NCBI GenBank assembly: GCA_903909415.1
Contig: CAIVVS010000307.1
Location: forward strand, 10,282 to 74,281
Length of the DNA: 64,000 bases
From: an uncultured Pseudomonadota bacterium
Lineage (GTDB): Bacteria > Pseudomonadota > Gammaproteobacteria > Burkholderiales > SG8-39
Direction: 5' to 3'
In this document: positions 1-8,251 of the stretch, piece by piece
How positions within the stretch are numbered: the stretch's first letter is position 1
Layout of the letters: every line of letters begins with the position of its first letter
Notes under the pieces: generated by a model
The model's input: only the letters and a program-made list of their open reading frames with translations
What the model was told of the DNA's origin: nothing
Databases searched by the model: none
Position numbers and translations under genes: made by a program

Positions 1-206
1 ATGCCGTGCTCGGCCAGGGTCACCATCAGCGCGTTGAACAGCACCGACTGCTGCGGCGTGGGCAGCTCGCCGGTGATCTCCAGCCAGCCCATGTCGCCCA
101 GCGATACCTTGCCGATGATGTCGTTCACCAGGTCGCGGCCCTTGACCACGATGCGGTCGGGCGTGCTCCAGCCCATGTCGGAGCGGATCGGCTTGTTCTG
201 TCTCAT
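1..206 (-). CDS. Citryl-CoA lyase / citrate synthase-like protein (5' part only)
   Basis: Only the first 68 codons are inside the window; the gene continues past the left edge. The start ATG is at 204-206 and the protein begins MRQNKPIRSDMGWSTPDRI. It continues with a GRDL segment and a region reading LGDMGWLEITGELPTP, which resembles the N-terminus of stand-alone citryl-CoA lyases and short citrate synthases. That family cleaves or forms citryl-type CoA thioesters in the cytoplasm. No good Shine-Dalgarno sequence is visible ahead of the ATG. The gene diverges from the crotonase operon, with the inverted repeat at 314-329 between them. The active-site histidines lie outside the window, so the family call is from the N-terminus only. 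Confidence 0.6.
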   Translation of the reverse strand, partial: MRQNKPIRSDMGWSTPDRIVVKGRDLVNDIIGKVSLGDMGWLEITGELPTPQQSVLFNALMVTLAEHG

Positions 207-313
207 GTTGCGGCGCACCTATAGAGGAGGAGGGTTTGCACTCGCACCGGCACCGCCGGCGCGCGGAAAGGCGCGCAGTGTTGCATCGCGCCGGGCGACT
301 TGTCGAGTGTGCA

Positions 314-329
314 TTGATTCGGCAATCAA
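314..329. promoter_or_regulatory. Inverted repeat TTGAT-N6-ATCAA in a divergent promoter region
   Basis: TTGATT-CGGC-AATCAA is a perfect 16-base palindrome between the divergent citryl-CoA lyase (starts 206) and crotonase (starts 398) genes. A possible -10 (TAGAAT, 359-364) for the rightward operon has no good -35, so the palindrome would sit at an activator position. The same half-sites recur at 4536, 5993 and 29180. Confidence 0.5.
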
Positions 330-397
330 CACAGACGCTTTCGCGCCGGACCCGCGCCTAGAATCATCCGCTTTCGAACCCGGTGCAGGAGAACGAC

Positions 398-1237
398 ATG
401 GCGGCAGGCAACGAGATCGTGCGCGACACGGTGCGCGTGGACTTCAAGGACGGCGTGGCGACGGTGCTGCTCAACCGCCCCGACAAGAAGAACGCGATGA
501 GCCCGCAGCTGCACAAGGACATCACCGAGGTGCTGGAGCTGCTGCGCTACGACGACCGCGCGCGCGTGCTGGTGATCACCGGCGCGGGCAACTCCTTCTG
601 CGCCGGCATGGACCTGAAGGAGTTCTTCCACCAGCTCAAGACCAAGGACCCGGCCGAGTACGACCGCGTCTACCGCATGGCCACCGACTGGCGCGGGCGC
701 ACGCTGCGCTACTACCCCAAGCCCACCATCGCGATGGTCAACGGCTTCTGCTTCGGCGGCGCGTTCTCCATCGTCGAGGGCTGCGACCTGGCGGTGGCGG
801 CCGATGACGCGACCTTCGGCCTGTCGGAGATCAACTTCCGCATGTTCCCCGGCGGCGTGGTGTCCAAGTCGCTGGCCAACATGGTGCATTCGCGCGATGC
901 GCTGCTGTACGCGATGTCGGGCCGTACCTTCGACGGGAAGAAGGCGGCCGAGATGAAGTTCGTGAACTTCTCCGTGCCCAGGGCGTCGCTGGAGGCCGAG
1001 ACCATGAAGCTCGCGCACGAGATCGCCGGCAAGGACCCGGCGGCGCTGCGTGCCTGCAAGGACGGCTACCGCTTCTCGCTGGAGATGAGCTGGGAGGCCT
1101 CGGTGAACTACACGATGGCCAAGGAGAACGAGGTGCTGCTGGCGCAGAAGGGCGGCTGGATCGAGCACGGCATCGGCGACTTCGTCGACGGCAAGTACAA
1201 GCCCGGCCTGCAGGGCAACGAGTCGGTGAAGAAGTAA
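398..1237 (+). CDS. Enoyl-CoA hydratase/isomerase family protein, hydroxycinnamoyl-CoA hydratase-lyase-like
   Basis: A 279-residue crotonase-fold protein. The ATG at 398 is preferred over an in-frame GTG at 383 because AGGAGA (387-392) precedes it. The best match I can recall is p-hydroxycinnamoyl-CoA hydratase-lyase, which hydrates and cleaves feruloyl/coumaroyl-CoA. The oxyanion-hole segment AGMD (69-72) and GG (120-121) are present. Ser124 and Glu144 (in GLSEIN) align with that enzyme's catalytic Ser123 and Glu143. The two tyrosines that hold the 4-hydroxyl group (Tyr75, Tyr239) align with Phe76 and Met240, so the substrate is probably another acyl-CoA. It is the first gene of an operon with an acyl-CoA dehydrogenase, a Bug protein and a hydrolase. 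Confidence 0.8.
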   Translation: MAAGNEIVRDTVRVDFKDGVATVLLNRPDKKNAMSPQLHKDITEVLELLRYDDRARVLVITGAGNSFCAGMDLKEFFHQLKTKDPAEYDRVYRMATDWRGRTLRYYPKPTIAMVNGFCFGGAFSIVEGCDLAVAADDATFGLSEINFRMFPGGVVSKSLANMVHSRDALLYAMSGRTFDGKKAAEMKFVNFSVPRASLEAETMKLAHEIAGKDPAALRACKDGYRFSLEMSWEASVNYTMAKENEVLLAQKGGWIEHGIGDFVDGKYKPGLQGNESVKK

Positions 1238-1258
1238 GCGCAGGACCACGGGCAAGCC

Positions 1259-2410
1259 ATGGACTTCCGCTTCACCGAGGAACAGGACATGCTGCGCGAG
1301 TCGGTGCGCCGCATGATGGACAAGCTCGCCACGCCGGAGCTGATCCGGCGGCTGGACCGCGAGCAGGCCTATCCCTACGAGCTGTACGACGCCTGGGCGG
1401 AGATGGGCCTGTTCCGCATGCCCTTCCCCGAGGCCTACGGCGGCCTGGACGGCAACGTGACCGACCTGGTGATCATCGCCGAGGAGCTGTCGAGGAAGAG
1501 CTTCGACTTCTTCACCGCCTACGGCGGCAGCGTGTTCTGCGCGCTGAACATCCTCAGGAAGGGCAGCGAGGAGCAGAAGAAGGAATGGCTGCCGCGGCTG
1601 CTGTCGGGCGAGATCAAGATGTCGATCTCCATGTCCGAGCCGGACGCCGGATCCGACATCGGCTCGATGCGCACCAGCGCGCGGCGCGACGGCGACGACT
1701 GGATTATCAGCGGCCAGAAGGTCTGGGCCACCGGCGCCGGCGCCAAGGGCAACGTAATCAACGTCTACGTCAAGACCGACCCCAAGGCGCACTACCGCCA
1801 GGGCATGTCGCTGTTCCTGGTGGACAACGACGCGCCGGGGCTGGAGCTGCGCAAGCTGGACATGCTGGGCCGGCGCTGCGTGGGTACCTACGAGCTGTTC
1901 TTCAACGAGGTGCGCGTGCCGGCCTCGCGCCTGGTCGGTGGCGAGAACCGCGGCTGGGACTGCGTGATGTCCGGCCTGCAGGCCGAGCGCGTCACCTCCA
2001 GCGCCGGCTACGTCGGCGGCATGCAGGCGGTGTTCGACCTGGCGCGCAGCTACGCCACCGAGCGCAAGCAGTTCGGCCGCCCCATCGGCAGCTTCCAGGC
2101 GATCGGCCACATGCTGGCGGACATGCAGACCGACCTGGAGGCGGCGCGCCTGCTGGTGTACCGCGCGGCGTGGATGCTGTCCGAAGGCAAGGACGCGCTG
2201 CGCGAGATCTCCATGGCCAAGCTGTTCGGCTCGGAGGCCTATGCGCGCATGGCCAACAACGGCATGCAGGTGATGGGCGCCTACGGCTACAACATGGAAT
2301 TCGACATGCAGCGGCATTTCCGCGACGCGCGCAGCGCCACCATCGGCGCCGGCACCTCGCAGATGCAGCGCAACCTGATCGCCGGCCTGATGGGACTGAA
2401 GGTACAGTGA
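1259..2410 (+). CDS. Acyl-CoA dehydrogenase
   Basis: A 383-residue flavoprotein of normal family length. The ATG lies 21 bases after the upstream stop. The FAD/substrate segment MSISMSEPDAGSDIG (121-135) and the C-terminal helical domain with AYGYNMEF (341-348) are clear. The usual catalytic glutamate in the C-terminal YEGT-type motif is absent; here the segment is IGAGTSQ with Ala364. A glutamate at 243 (LQAERV) sits where isovaleryl-CoA and long-chain dehydrogenases keep their base, so activity is probably retained. It likely introduces a 2,3 double bond for the hydratase encoded just upstream. The substrate is unknown. Confidence 0.88.
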   Translation: MDFRFTEEQDMLRESVRRMMDKLATPELIRRLDREQAYPYELYDAWAEMGLFRMPFPEAYGGLDGNVTDLVIIAEELSRKSFDFFTAYGGSVFCALNILRKGSEEQKKEWLPRLLSGEIKMSISMSEPDAGSDIGSMRTSARRDGDDWIISGQKVWATGAGAKGNVINVYVKTDPKAHYRQGMSLFLVDNDAPGLELRKLDMLGRRCVGTYELFFNEVRVPASRLVGGENRGWDCVMSGLQAERVTSSAGYVGGMQAVFDLARSYATERKQFGRPIGSFQAIGHMLADMQTDLEAARLLVYRAAWMLSEGKDALREISMAKLFGSEAYARMANNGMQVMGAYGYNMEFDMQRHFRDARSATIGAGTSQMQRNLIAGLMGLKVQ

Positions 2411-2495
2411 GGTCAAGGCAGGCAAAGCTTGCATGGAGGCGGCGGGACGCGTCTGGAGGGACGCCCGCCGCGCCGAACCACGAGGAGGAGGAGCA

Positions 2496-3470
2496 ATGAA
2501 GAACGGCATCGCGGCCCTGGCCGCAGGCATCGCATCACTCGCGCTGTGCGCGGGCCACGTATCCGCCCAGGCATTCCCCAACAAGCCGGTCAGGCTGGTC
2601 GTGCCCTATGGCGCGGGCGGGGCGCCGGACGTGTCCTCCCGGATGATCGGGCAGAAGATGTCCGAGACGCTGGGGCAGCAGGTGGTGATCGACAACAAGC
2701 CCGGCGCCGGCGGCATCATCGCGGCCGAACTGGTGGCCAAGTCGCCCGCCGACGGCTACGCGCTGTTCGTGGCCGACACCGGCCACTTCGCGATCAACCC
2801 GGCCCTCTATCCCAAGCTGCCCTACGACCCGCTGCGCGACTTCACGCCGGTGGCGACCGCGGTGTCCACGCCGCTGATCCTGGTGGCCAACCCGACCACC
2901 CTGCCGGTAAACAACGTCGCGGAGATGATCGCCGCCGCCAGGGCCAAGCCCGGCATCCCGTTCGGTTCCTCGGGCAACGGCAGCCCGCACCAGCTGTTCA
3001 TGGAGATGCTCAAACAGGCTGCCGGCGTGCAGCTGACCCATGTGCCCTACAAGGGCGTGGCGCAGTCGGTGCCCGGCATCCTGTCGGGCGATGTGGCCAT
3101 GCTGTTCGTCGGTATCACCTCGGTCAAGGCGCACGTCACCTCGGGCAAGCTGCGCGTGCTGGCGGTGAGCACCGGCAAGCGGTCATCCCTCATGCCGGAG
3201 GCGCCGACCGTGGCCGAGGCGGGTGGCCCTGCGCTGGACCTCGCCGTGTCCATCACCTGGCTCGCGCCCACCGGCACGCCGCGCGACGCGATCGCCCGCC
3301 TGCACCAGGAACTGGCTCGCACGCTGCAGAACCAGGACCTCGCGCAGAAGCTCAACGCCGCCGGCATCGAGGTGGTGGCCGCGGGCCCCGAGCAGACCAC
3401 CGAACTGATCCGCACCGACATGGCCAAGTACGGCAAGCTGGTGCGCGAGGCGAATGTGAAGGTTGACTGA
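2496..3470 (+). CDS. Bug/TctC-family periplasmic substrate-binding protein (1 of 6)
   Basis: A 324-residue protein. A strong purine-rich ribosome binding site (2484-2493) sets the ATG at 2496. Residues 1-26 form a signal peptide ending near VSAQA. Family hallmarks follow: FPNKPVRLVVPYGAGGAPD, then DNKPGAGGIIAAELVAKSP and a late PTVAEAG. Bug proteins bind carboxylates or amides in the periplasm. Some feed tripartite tricarboxylate transporters, but no TctA or TctB membrane protein is nearby. It lies in the crotonase operon and probably presents that pathway's substrate. The last codons and stop are partly duplicated 16 bases downstream (3459-3486). Confidence 0.9.
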   Translation: MKNGIAALAAGIASLALCAGHVSAQAFPNKPVRLVVPYGAGGAPDVSSRMIGQKMSETLGQQVVIDNKPGAGGIIAAELVAKSPADGYALFVADTGHFAINPALYPKLPYDPLRDFTPVATAVSTPLILVANPTTLPVNNVAEMIAAARAKPGIPFGSSGNGSPHQLFMEMLKQAAGVQLTHVPYKGVAQSVPGILSGDVAMLFVGITSVKAHVTSGKLRVLAVSTGKRSSLMPEAPTVAEAGGPALDLAVSITWLAPTGTPRDAIARLHQELARTLQNQDLAQKLNAAGIEVVAAGPEQTTELIRTDMAKYGKLVREANVKVD

Positions 3471-3486
3471 GGTCAAGGTGGACTGA
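3459..3486 (+). repeat. Short direct duplication around a stop codon
   Basis: AAGGTTGACTGA (3459-3470) is repeated as AAGGTGGACTGA (3475-3486), a 16-base period with one mismatch. It spans the stop codon of the Bug gene. Similar duplications occur at several other gene ends in the window. Confidence 0.6.
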
Positions 3487-3490
3487 TTCC

Positions 3491-4522
3491 ATGGGCGAAT
3501 CCCTCGACCCCGCGACGCCGACTGCCGAGCGCTGCGTCACGTCCTACCCGGCGCGGCGCGCGTTCCGGCCGGGCGTGGTGCATCCGCCGCAGGCGCCGGG
3601 CGTGCAGGGCATGGTGGACATCCATTGCCACGCGCACGAGGGCCAGCAGGACGCGCTGTCGCTGGCCAAGTTCGCCTCGGAAGCGGGCATGCGCGCCATC
3701 CTCTACAAGACCATAGGCGCGATCAGCGGCGAGTACCGGCCAGCGCGCGACGTGGCCGCGGTGCGGCAGGAACTCGCGCGCTGGAGCGACCAGACCGGCA
3801 TCGCGCCGATAGATTGCCTGGCCGGTTACGGCGTGACCATGGACAACCGGCCGCCCACGCTGCCGCGCCTGCGCCAGGCGCTGGACGACGGCGTGGCCGG
3901 CGTCTGGCTGCATGTGTTCAACCACGCGCTCACGCTGCACAAGGTGGGCGGCAAGTTCATCTGGTGGGACAAGGACGCCGATCCCGCCGCGCATTCCGCG
4001 CCGCTGCCCTGGGACGAGGCGCTGCGCCACGGTTACTACCTGCTGGACGAGCGCGGCCGCCTCAAGCCCCTGGTGCAGGACATGCTGCGCATGGTGTTCG
4101 ACGCCGACGTCGCGCTGTTCTACGGCCACGGCACCCATCCCGAGTTCGAGGCCCTGACCGAGTTCGTCGACAAGGCGGGCTTCAGGCGCGCGGTGATCGA
4201 CCATCCGTTCAGCCCCTTCATCGACCTGTCGATCGCCCAGATGAAGCAGCACGCCGCCGCCGGCGTGACCCTGAACTTCACCTTCGACGAGCTGTCGCCG
4301 CTGCTGGGCGTGGACCCGGCGCGCATGGCCGAGGCGGTACGGGCCGTCGGCGTGGAGCACGTGACCCTGTCCTCGGACGCCGGCGAGCCGCTGTTCCCGA
4401 ACACGGTGGAATGCATGCGCCTGGTCAGCGGCTACATGGCGGCCTTCGGGCTAGACGCCGCAGCCATCGACCGAACCTGCCGCATCAACCCGGCGCGCAT
4501 CGCCGGCTTGCCCGTGTCCTGA
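3491..4522 (+). CDS. Metal-dependent hydrolase-like protein (amidohydrolase fold, DUF6282-like)
   Basis: A 343-residue cytoplasmic protein starting at ATG 3491, 20 bases after the Bug gene. MVDIHCHAHEG (about 41-51) is a metal-binding His-x-His motif of the amidohydrolase type. Further candidate ligands are in FYGHGTH, in VIDHPFSPF and in LSSDAGEP near the C-terminus. No signal peptide is seen. The overall order resembles the DUF6282 group of TIM-barrel hydrolases, whose substrates I do not know. Operon context suggests it hydrolyses an intermediate or the imported compound of the crotonase/dehydrogenase pathway. Confidence 0.65.
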   Translation: MGESLDPATPTAERCVTSYPARRAFRPGVVHPPQAPGVQGMVDIHCHAHEGQQDALSLAKFASEAGMRAILYKTIGAISGEYRPARDVAAVRQELARWSDQTGIAPIDCLAGYGVTMDNRPPTLPRLRQALDDGVAGVWLHVFNHALTLHKVGGKFIWWDKDADPAAHSAPLPWDEALRHGYYLLDERGRLKPLVQDMLRMVFDADVALFYGHGTHPEFEALTEFVDKAGFRRAVIDHPFSPFIDLSIAQMKQHAAAGVTLNFTFDELSPLLGVDPARMAEAVRAVGVEHVTLSSDAGEPLFPNTVECMRLVSGYMAAFGLDAAAIDRTCRINPARIAGLPVS

Positions 4523-4535
4523 TCACCCCGGCCCG

Positions 4536-4571
4536 ATCAACGTTGATGCAACATGGATTTCGGCATACATT
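4536..4571 (+). promoter_or_regulatory. Promoter with palindromic operator upstream of the citrate synthase fusion
   Basis: ATCAACGTTGAT (4536-4547) is a perfect 12-base palindrome. It overlaps a -35 box TTGATG (4543-4548), which stands 17 bases from TACATT (4566-4571). The start codon is at 4643. Promoter and palindrome have the same layout as at 5993-6028. Confidence 0.5.
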
Positions 4572-4642
4572 GACGGCCCTGCCAGCGCGTTAGCGGCGCC
4601 TTCCTTGCGCTGCGTCCCGCTCCGAGGTTCCCGAGTACCCCC

Positions 4643-5989
4643 ATGCCCCGCGCGCGTCCCCGCTCCATCCCCGGCCTGCCCGACGAAGTCGTGCGCCGCG
4701 GCGATTACCTGACGCGCGACCAGGCGCTGGAGGTGCTCGGCATCAAGCCGCAGACCCTGTACTGCTACGTCAGCCGCGGCTACATCCGCAGCGTGCCCCA
4801 GCCCGACGGGCGCTCCAGTTACTACCGGCGCGAGGACGTGGAGCGGGTCAGGACGCGCAGCGTGGCGCGCTCCGGCCACGGCCCGGCCGCCGCCGCAGCG
4901 ATGCGCTGGGGCGAGCCGGTGGTCGGCACCAGCATCACCGAGATCACGCCCGAGGGCCCGCGCTACCGCCACCGGGGCGTGGTGGAACTGGCCCAGTCGC
5001 GCCACGGCTTCGAGACGGTGGCCGAGTTCCTGTGGGGCGGCGTGCTGGCCGAAGACCCGGTCGAATGGCGCCGATCGGTGCCGCCGGCGGCGCTGGCGCG
5101 CACGCTGAACGCCAGCCTCGCGCTGCATCCCAAGCCGCATTTGCTGCAGCTGCTGACGCTCGCGACCACGTCGCTGGGCGTGGCCGAAGGCAGCCGGCGC
5201 GAGCGCATCCAGTCCGGCGCCACGCCGGTGATGGCGGCGCGCCGCCTGATCCGCACGCTGGCCGGGAGCTTCGGTTTCCTCGGCCCGGAGCGCGCCTTCG
5301 TCGACCTGCGCGACCGCGAGCCGGTGGCGCGCGGCCTGTTGCGCGCGCTCGGCCTGCCGGCGGGCCGCGACCAGGTCGCGCTGCTGGACGCCGCCCTGGT
5401 CATGGTGGCCGACCATGAGCTCAATCCCGCGACCTTTTCGGCGCGCATCGCGGCCTCCGGCAGCGCCGACCTGCATTGCTGCATCGGCGCCGCGCTCAAC
5501 ACCCACCAGGGCACGCTGATCGGGCGCGCCTGCGACCGGCTGGAGCAGGTGTTCGCGCTGCCCTCGCGTCCCTCGGACATGGTGCAGCGCGCGCGCGAGG
5601 CGCTGGACACCGCGCGCAGCGTGCCGGGCTTCAACCACCACCTCTACCCGCAGGGCGACCCGCGCGCGCGCGCGCTGATCGAGCTGGCGCGGCGCGAGGG
5701 CGGCGCCAACATCGGCGTGCGCCACATGCTGGAGGCGCTGGAACTGATCGAACAGGAACTCGGCCTGCATCCCAGCGTGGAGTGCTCGCTGGTGTTCGTG
5801 TCGCGCGCGCTGGGGATGCCGGACCAGTGCGCCGGCGGCCTGTTCGCGCTGGGCCGCAGCGCCGGCTGGGTGGCGCATGTCATGGAGCAGCGGCTGGCCG
5901 GATTCATGATCCGGCCGCGCGCGCGCTTCACCGGCGCCGCCGCCGGCATGGGGCCGGGCAGCGCGCTTGCTGCAGCGCGGGTAGATTGA
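4643..5989 (+). CDS. Citrate synthase-family protein with N-terminal DNA-binding domain
   Basis: A 448-residue protein. Residues about 15-70 form a MerR/excisionase-like helix-turn-helix (YLTRDQALEVLGI, then a tyrosine-rich wing). The rest is a citrate synthase fold. His288 (NTHQG) and His332 (FNHHLY, aligned with GFGH) correspond to the catalytic histidines. The catalytic Asp of the usual NVDFY-like motif is Glu380 (SVECSL). The family condenses acetyl-CoA with a 2-oxoacid. The fused HTH suggests a metabolite-sensing regulator or a regulated enzyme. It has its own promoter with a palindrome at 4536. A citryl-CoA lyase-like gene lies at the left edge of the same island. DNA binding by this protein is inferred. 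Confidence 0.82.
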   Translation: MPRARPRSIPGLPDEVVRRGDYLTRDQALEVLGIKPQTLYCYVSRGYIRSVPQPDGRSSYYRREDVERVRTRSVARSGHGPAAAAAMRWGEPVVGTSITEITPEGPRYRHRGVVELAQSRHGFETVAEFLWGGVLAEDPVEWRRSVPPAALARTLNASLALHPKPHLLQLLTLATTSLGVAEGSRRERIQSGATPVMAARRLIRTLAGSFGFLGPERAFVDLRDREPVARGLLRALGLPAGRDQVALLDAALVMVADHELNPATFSARIAASGSADLHCCIGAALNTHQGTLIGRACDRLEQVFALPSRPSDMVQRAREALDTARSVPGFNHHLYPQGDPRARALIELARREGGANIGVRHMLEALELIEQELGLHPSVECSLVFVSRALGMPDQCAGGLFALGRSAGWVAHVMEQRLAGFMIRPRARFTGAAAGMGPGSALAAARVD

Positions 5990-5992
5990 CCA

Positions 5993-6028
5993 ATCAAGAT
6001 TGATGCGGGACGGGCGCCTTCCTACACT
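5993..6028 (+). promoter_or_regulatory. Promoter with palindromic operator ahead of the aldolase-dioxygenase operon
   Basis: ATCAAGATTGAT (5993-6004; half-sites ATCAA and TTGAT) overlaps a -35 TTGATG (6000-6005). It is followed after 17 bases by TACACT (6023-6028). The layout copies the promoter at 4536-4571. The target start codon is 6072. Confidence 0.5.
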
Positions 6029-6071
6029 GGGCGACCGCAGCAGGGCGACAAACAGGGATGGAGGAGCAAAC

Positions 6072-6896
6072 ATGGGCAAGATGGAACCGCAAGCGGCCGC
6101 AGGGACACCCGGACTGATGCTCACGGTGCAGGCCGACGGCCTCAAGTGGCCGGAGATGCCGGTGTTCGCGAGCAAGGAAGAGGAGCGCACCCACCGCAAG
6201 CAGCGGCTGGCGGCATCCTTCCGCATCTTCGCCATGCATGGCTTCGATTCCGGCATCGGCGGACACATCACGGTGCGCGACCCCATCCTCACCGACCACT
6301 TCTGGGTCAACCCGCTGGGCGTGCACTTCAGCCGCATCAAGGCGAGCGACCTGGTGCTGGTGGACCACGCGGGCAACGTGAAGCAGGGCCGCCATGCGAT
6401 CAACGCGGCGGCCTACGCCATCCACTCCAGCATCCACCGCGCGCGTCCCGACGTGGTCGGCGCGGCGCACTCGCACGCCAAGTTCGGCTCGACTTGGTCG
6501 TCGTTCGCGAAGCTGATCCCGCCGCTCACGCAGGAAGCCACCTCGTTCTACAAGGACCACGGCCTGTATGACGGCTACGGCGGCGTCGCGGGCGAGGTGT
6601 CCGAGGGCGAGATGATCGGCCGCGCCCTGGGCGACAAGAAGGCGGTGATCTGCCGCAACCACGGCCTGTTCACCGTCGGCCACTCGGTCGAGGAGGCGGT
6701 GTTCTGGTTCATCCGCATGGAACGCGCCTGCGAGCAGGCGCTGATGGCCTATTCCACCGGCCTGCGTCCGGTGGAGATCGACGACGCCACCGCGACCCTG
6801 GCCTCGCGCCAGGTCGGCGCGCACCGCTCCGGCTGGTACAGCCTGCAGCCGCTGATGGACAAGGTGCTGGCCGAGCAACCCGACATCGTCGGCTGA
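6072..6896 (+). CDS. Class II aldolase/adducin-family protein (1 of 3)
   Basis: A 274-residue cytoplasmic protein. The start at ATG 6072 is supported by GGAGGAG (6060-6066) and is 72 bases inside the longest frame. Zinc ligands expected of the family are visible as His133 and His135 (AAHSHAK) and His197 (RNHGLF). The glutamate that acts as base in fuculose-phosphate aldolase is replaced: the segment reads NAAAYAIH with Ala114. A non-aldol role such as decarboxylation or dehydration is therefore likely. It lies 11 bases upstream of a Rieske dioxygenase and probably works in the same aromatic pathway. Confidence 0.8.
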   Translation: MGKMEPQAAAGTPGLMLTVQADGLKWPEMPVFASKEEERTHRKQRLAASFRIFAMHGFDSGIGGHITVRDPILTDHFWVNPLGVHFSRIKASDLVLVDHAGNVKQGRHAINAAAYAIHSSIHRARPDVVGAAHSHAKFGSTWSSFAKLIPPLTQEATSFYKDHGLYDGYGGVAGEVSEGEMIGRALGDKKAVICRNHGLFTVGHSVEEAVFWFIRMERACEQALMAYSTGLRPVEIDDATATLASRQVGAHRSGWYSLQPLMDKVLAEQPDIVG

Positions 6897-6907
6897 GGGA
6901 GCGCGCC

Positions 6908-8251
6908 ATGGACATGAAGGACATCCACCGCTACATCGACGACCGCCCCGCCGAGGGCGTGTTCCGCGTGCACCGCGACGTGTACTCGGACCCCGAGCTG
7001 TTCGAGATGGAGATGAAGTACATCTTCGAGCGCACCTGGTCCTTCCTGCTGCACGAGTCGCTGATCCCCAGGCCGAACGACTACTTCGCCACGCACATCG
7101 GCCGCGTGCCGGTGCTGGTGACGCGCGACGCCAAGGGCGCGGTGCGCGCCTTCCTCAACGCCTGCCGCCACAAGGGCGCCAAGCTCACCCGCACCGAGTC
7201 GGGCAACCGCAAGTACCACGTGTGCAGCTACCACGGCTGGGCTTACGGCGCCGACGGGCGCAGCGTGGACGTGAAGGACAGCAAGGCCGGCGGCTACAGC
7301 GATGCATTCAACGCCGATGACCATGGCCTGATCCCATTGGGCCGGCTGGACAGCTACAAGGGCCTGGTGTTCGGCAGCCTGTCGCCGGACGTGCCGGAAC
7401 TGGCGGAGTTCCTGGGCGAGATCCGCCAGGTCATCGACCTGGCGATGGACCAGGGCCAGGACGGCATGGAGTTCATCCCGGGGCGCATCGCCTATGCCTA
7501 CGACGCCAACTGGAAGCTGCAGCTGGACAACGGCACCGACCCCTACCACCTGACCTCCACCCACACCAGCTTCCTGGACATCATGTCCAAGCGCCGCTCG
7601 GGCGAGGGCAACCAGCAGGCGCGCCAGTTCGACTGGCAAAAGCGTTTTTCGCAGGAAGGCGGCGACTTCCACTTCAAAAACGGCCACACCGCGATCTGGC
7701 TCAACCAGCCCGAGGTCACCAAGCGGCCGATCTACCCTGCGATGGAATCGATCCGCGCGCGCGTGGGCGAGAAGCGCGCCGAATGGATGCTGAAGCTGCG
7801 CAACATGTCGGTATTCCCGAACATGCAGATCGCGGACTCCACCTCGCTGCTGGTGCGCACCTTCCGGCCGCTGTCGGTCGGGCGCACCGAGATGCGCTAC
7901 TGGTGCATGGGTCCCAAGGGCGAGGGCGCGCCCGAGCGCGCCTGGCGGCTGCGCCAGTTCGAGGACTTCTTCAACGTCAGCGGCATGGCCACGCCCGACG
8001 ACACCATCACGTATGAGAGCTGCCAGTCGGGCTTCGCCGCGCGCGAGCTGGGCTGGCTGCAGGGCTACGGGCGCGGCATCCAGGCGGTGCGCCCCGGGGC
8101 CAACGCCGAGGCGAGGGAGCTGGGCATGGAGCCCCTGGCCACGGTGAAAGGCGGTTTCGATCTGCAGTCGGAGGCGGTGTTCCACCCGGTTTACCGCGAA
8201 TGGGCCCGGATGATAGAGGCCGGCATGTCTGGAAAAAAGGCTTATGAGTAA
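6908..8251 (+). CDS. Rieske aromatic-ring-hydroxylating dioxygenase, large (alpha) subunit
   Basis: A 447-residue protein. The N-terminal Rieske domain binds a [2Fe-2S] cluster through Cys86-x-His88 (CRH) and Cys106-x2-His109 (CSYH). The catalytic domain has the mononuclear iron site in DNGTDPYHLTSTH, with His214, His219 and the bridging Asp211. Such enzymes add O2 to an aromatic ring using electrons from a reductase, which is not in the window. Overall form recalls benzoate/anthranilate-type alpha subunits, but the substrate cannot be told. The stop overlaps the start of the beta subunit by 8 bases. Confidence 0.92.
   Translation: MDMKDIHRYIDDRPAEGVFRVHRDVYSDPELFEMEMKYIFERTWSFLLHESLIPRPNDYFATHIGRVPVLVTRDAKGAVRAFLNACRHKGAKLTRTESGNRKYHVCSYHGWAYGADGRSVDVKDSKAGGYSDAFNADDHGLIPLGRLDSYKGLVFGSLSPDVPELAEFLGEIRQVIDLAMDQGQDGMEFIPGRIAYAYDANWKLQLDNGTDPYHLTSTHTSFLDIMSKRRSGEGNQQARQFDWQKRFSQEGGDFHFKNGHTAIWLNQPEVTKRPIYPAMESIRARVGEKRAEWMLKLRNMSVFPNMQIADSTSLLVRTFRPLSVGRTEMRYWCMGPKGEGAPERAWRLRQFEDFFNVSGMATPDDTITYESCQSGFAARELGWLQGYGRGIQAVRPGANAEARELGMEPLATVKGGFDLQSEAVFHPVYREWARMIEAGMSGKKAYE

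Noticed and set aside
398..1237. Calling the crotonase a true feruloyl-CoA hydratase-lyase
   Set aside because: Both substrate-binding tyrosines are replaced and no feruloyl-CoA synthetase or vanillin dehydrogenase gene is nearby.
326..2584. A 752-codon open frame on the minus strand across the crotonase and dehydrogenase genes
   Set aside because: Its translation is rich in His, Arg and Ala without any domain. It is the antisense shadow of GC-rich genes whose plus-strand products are clearly recognisable.
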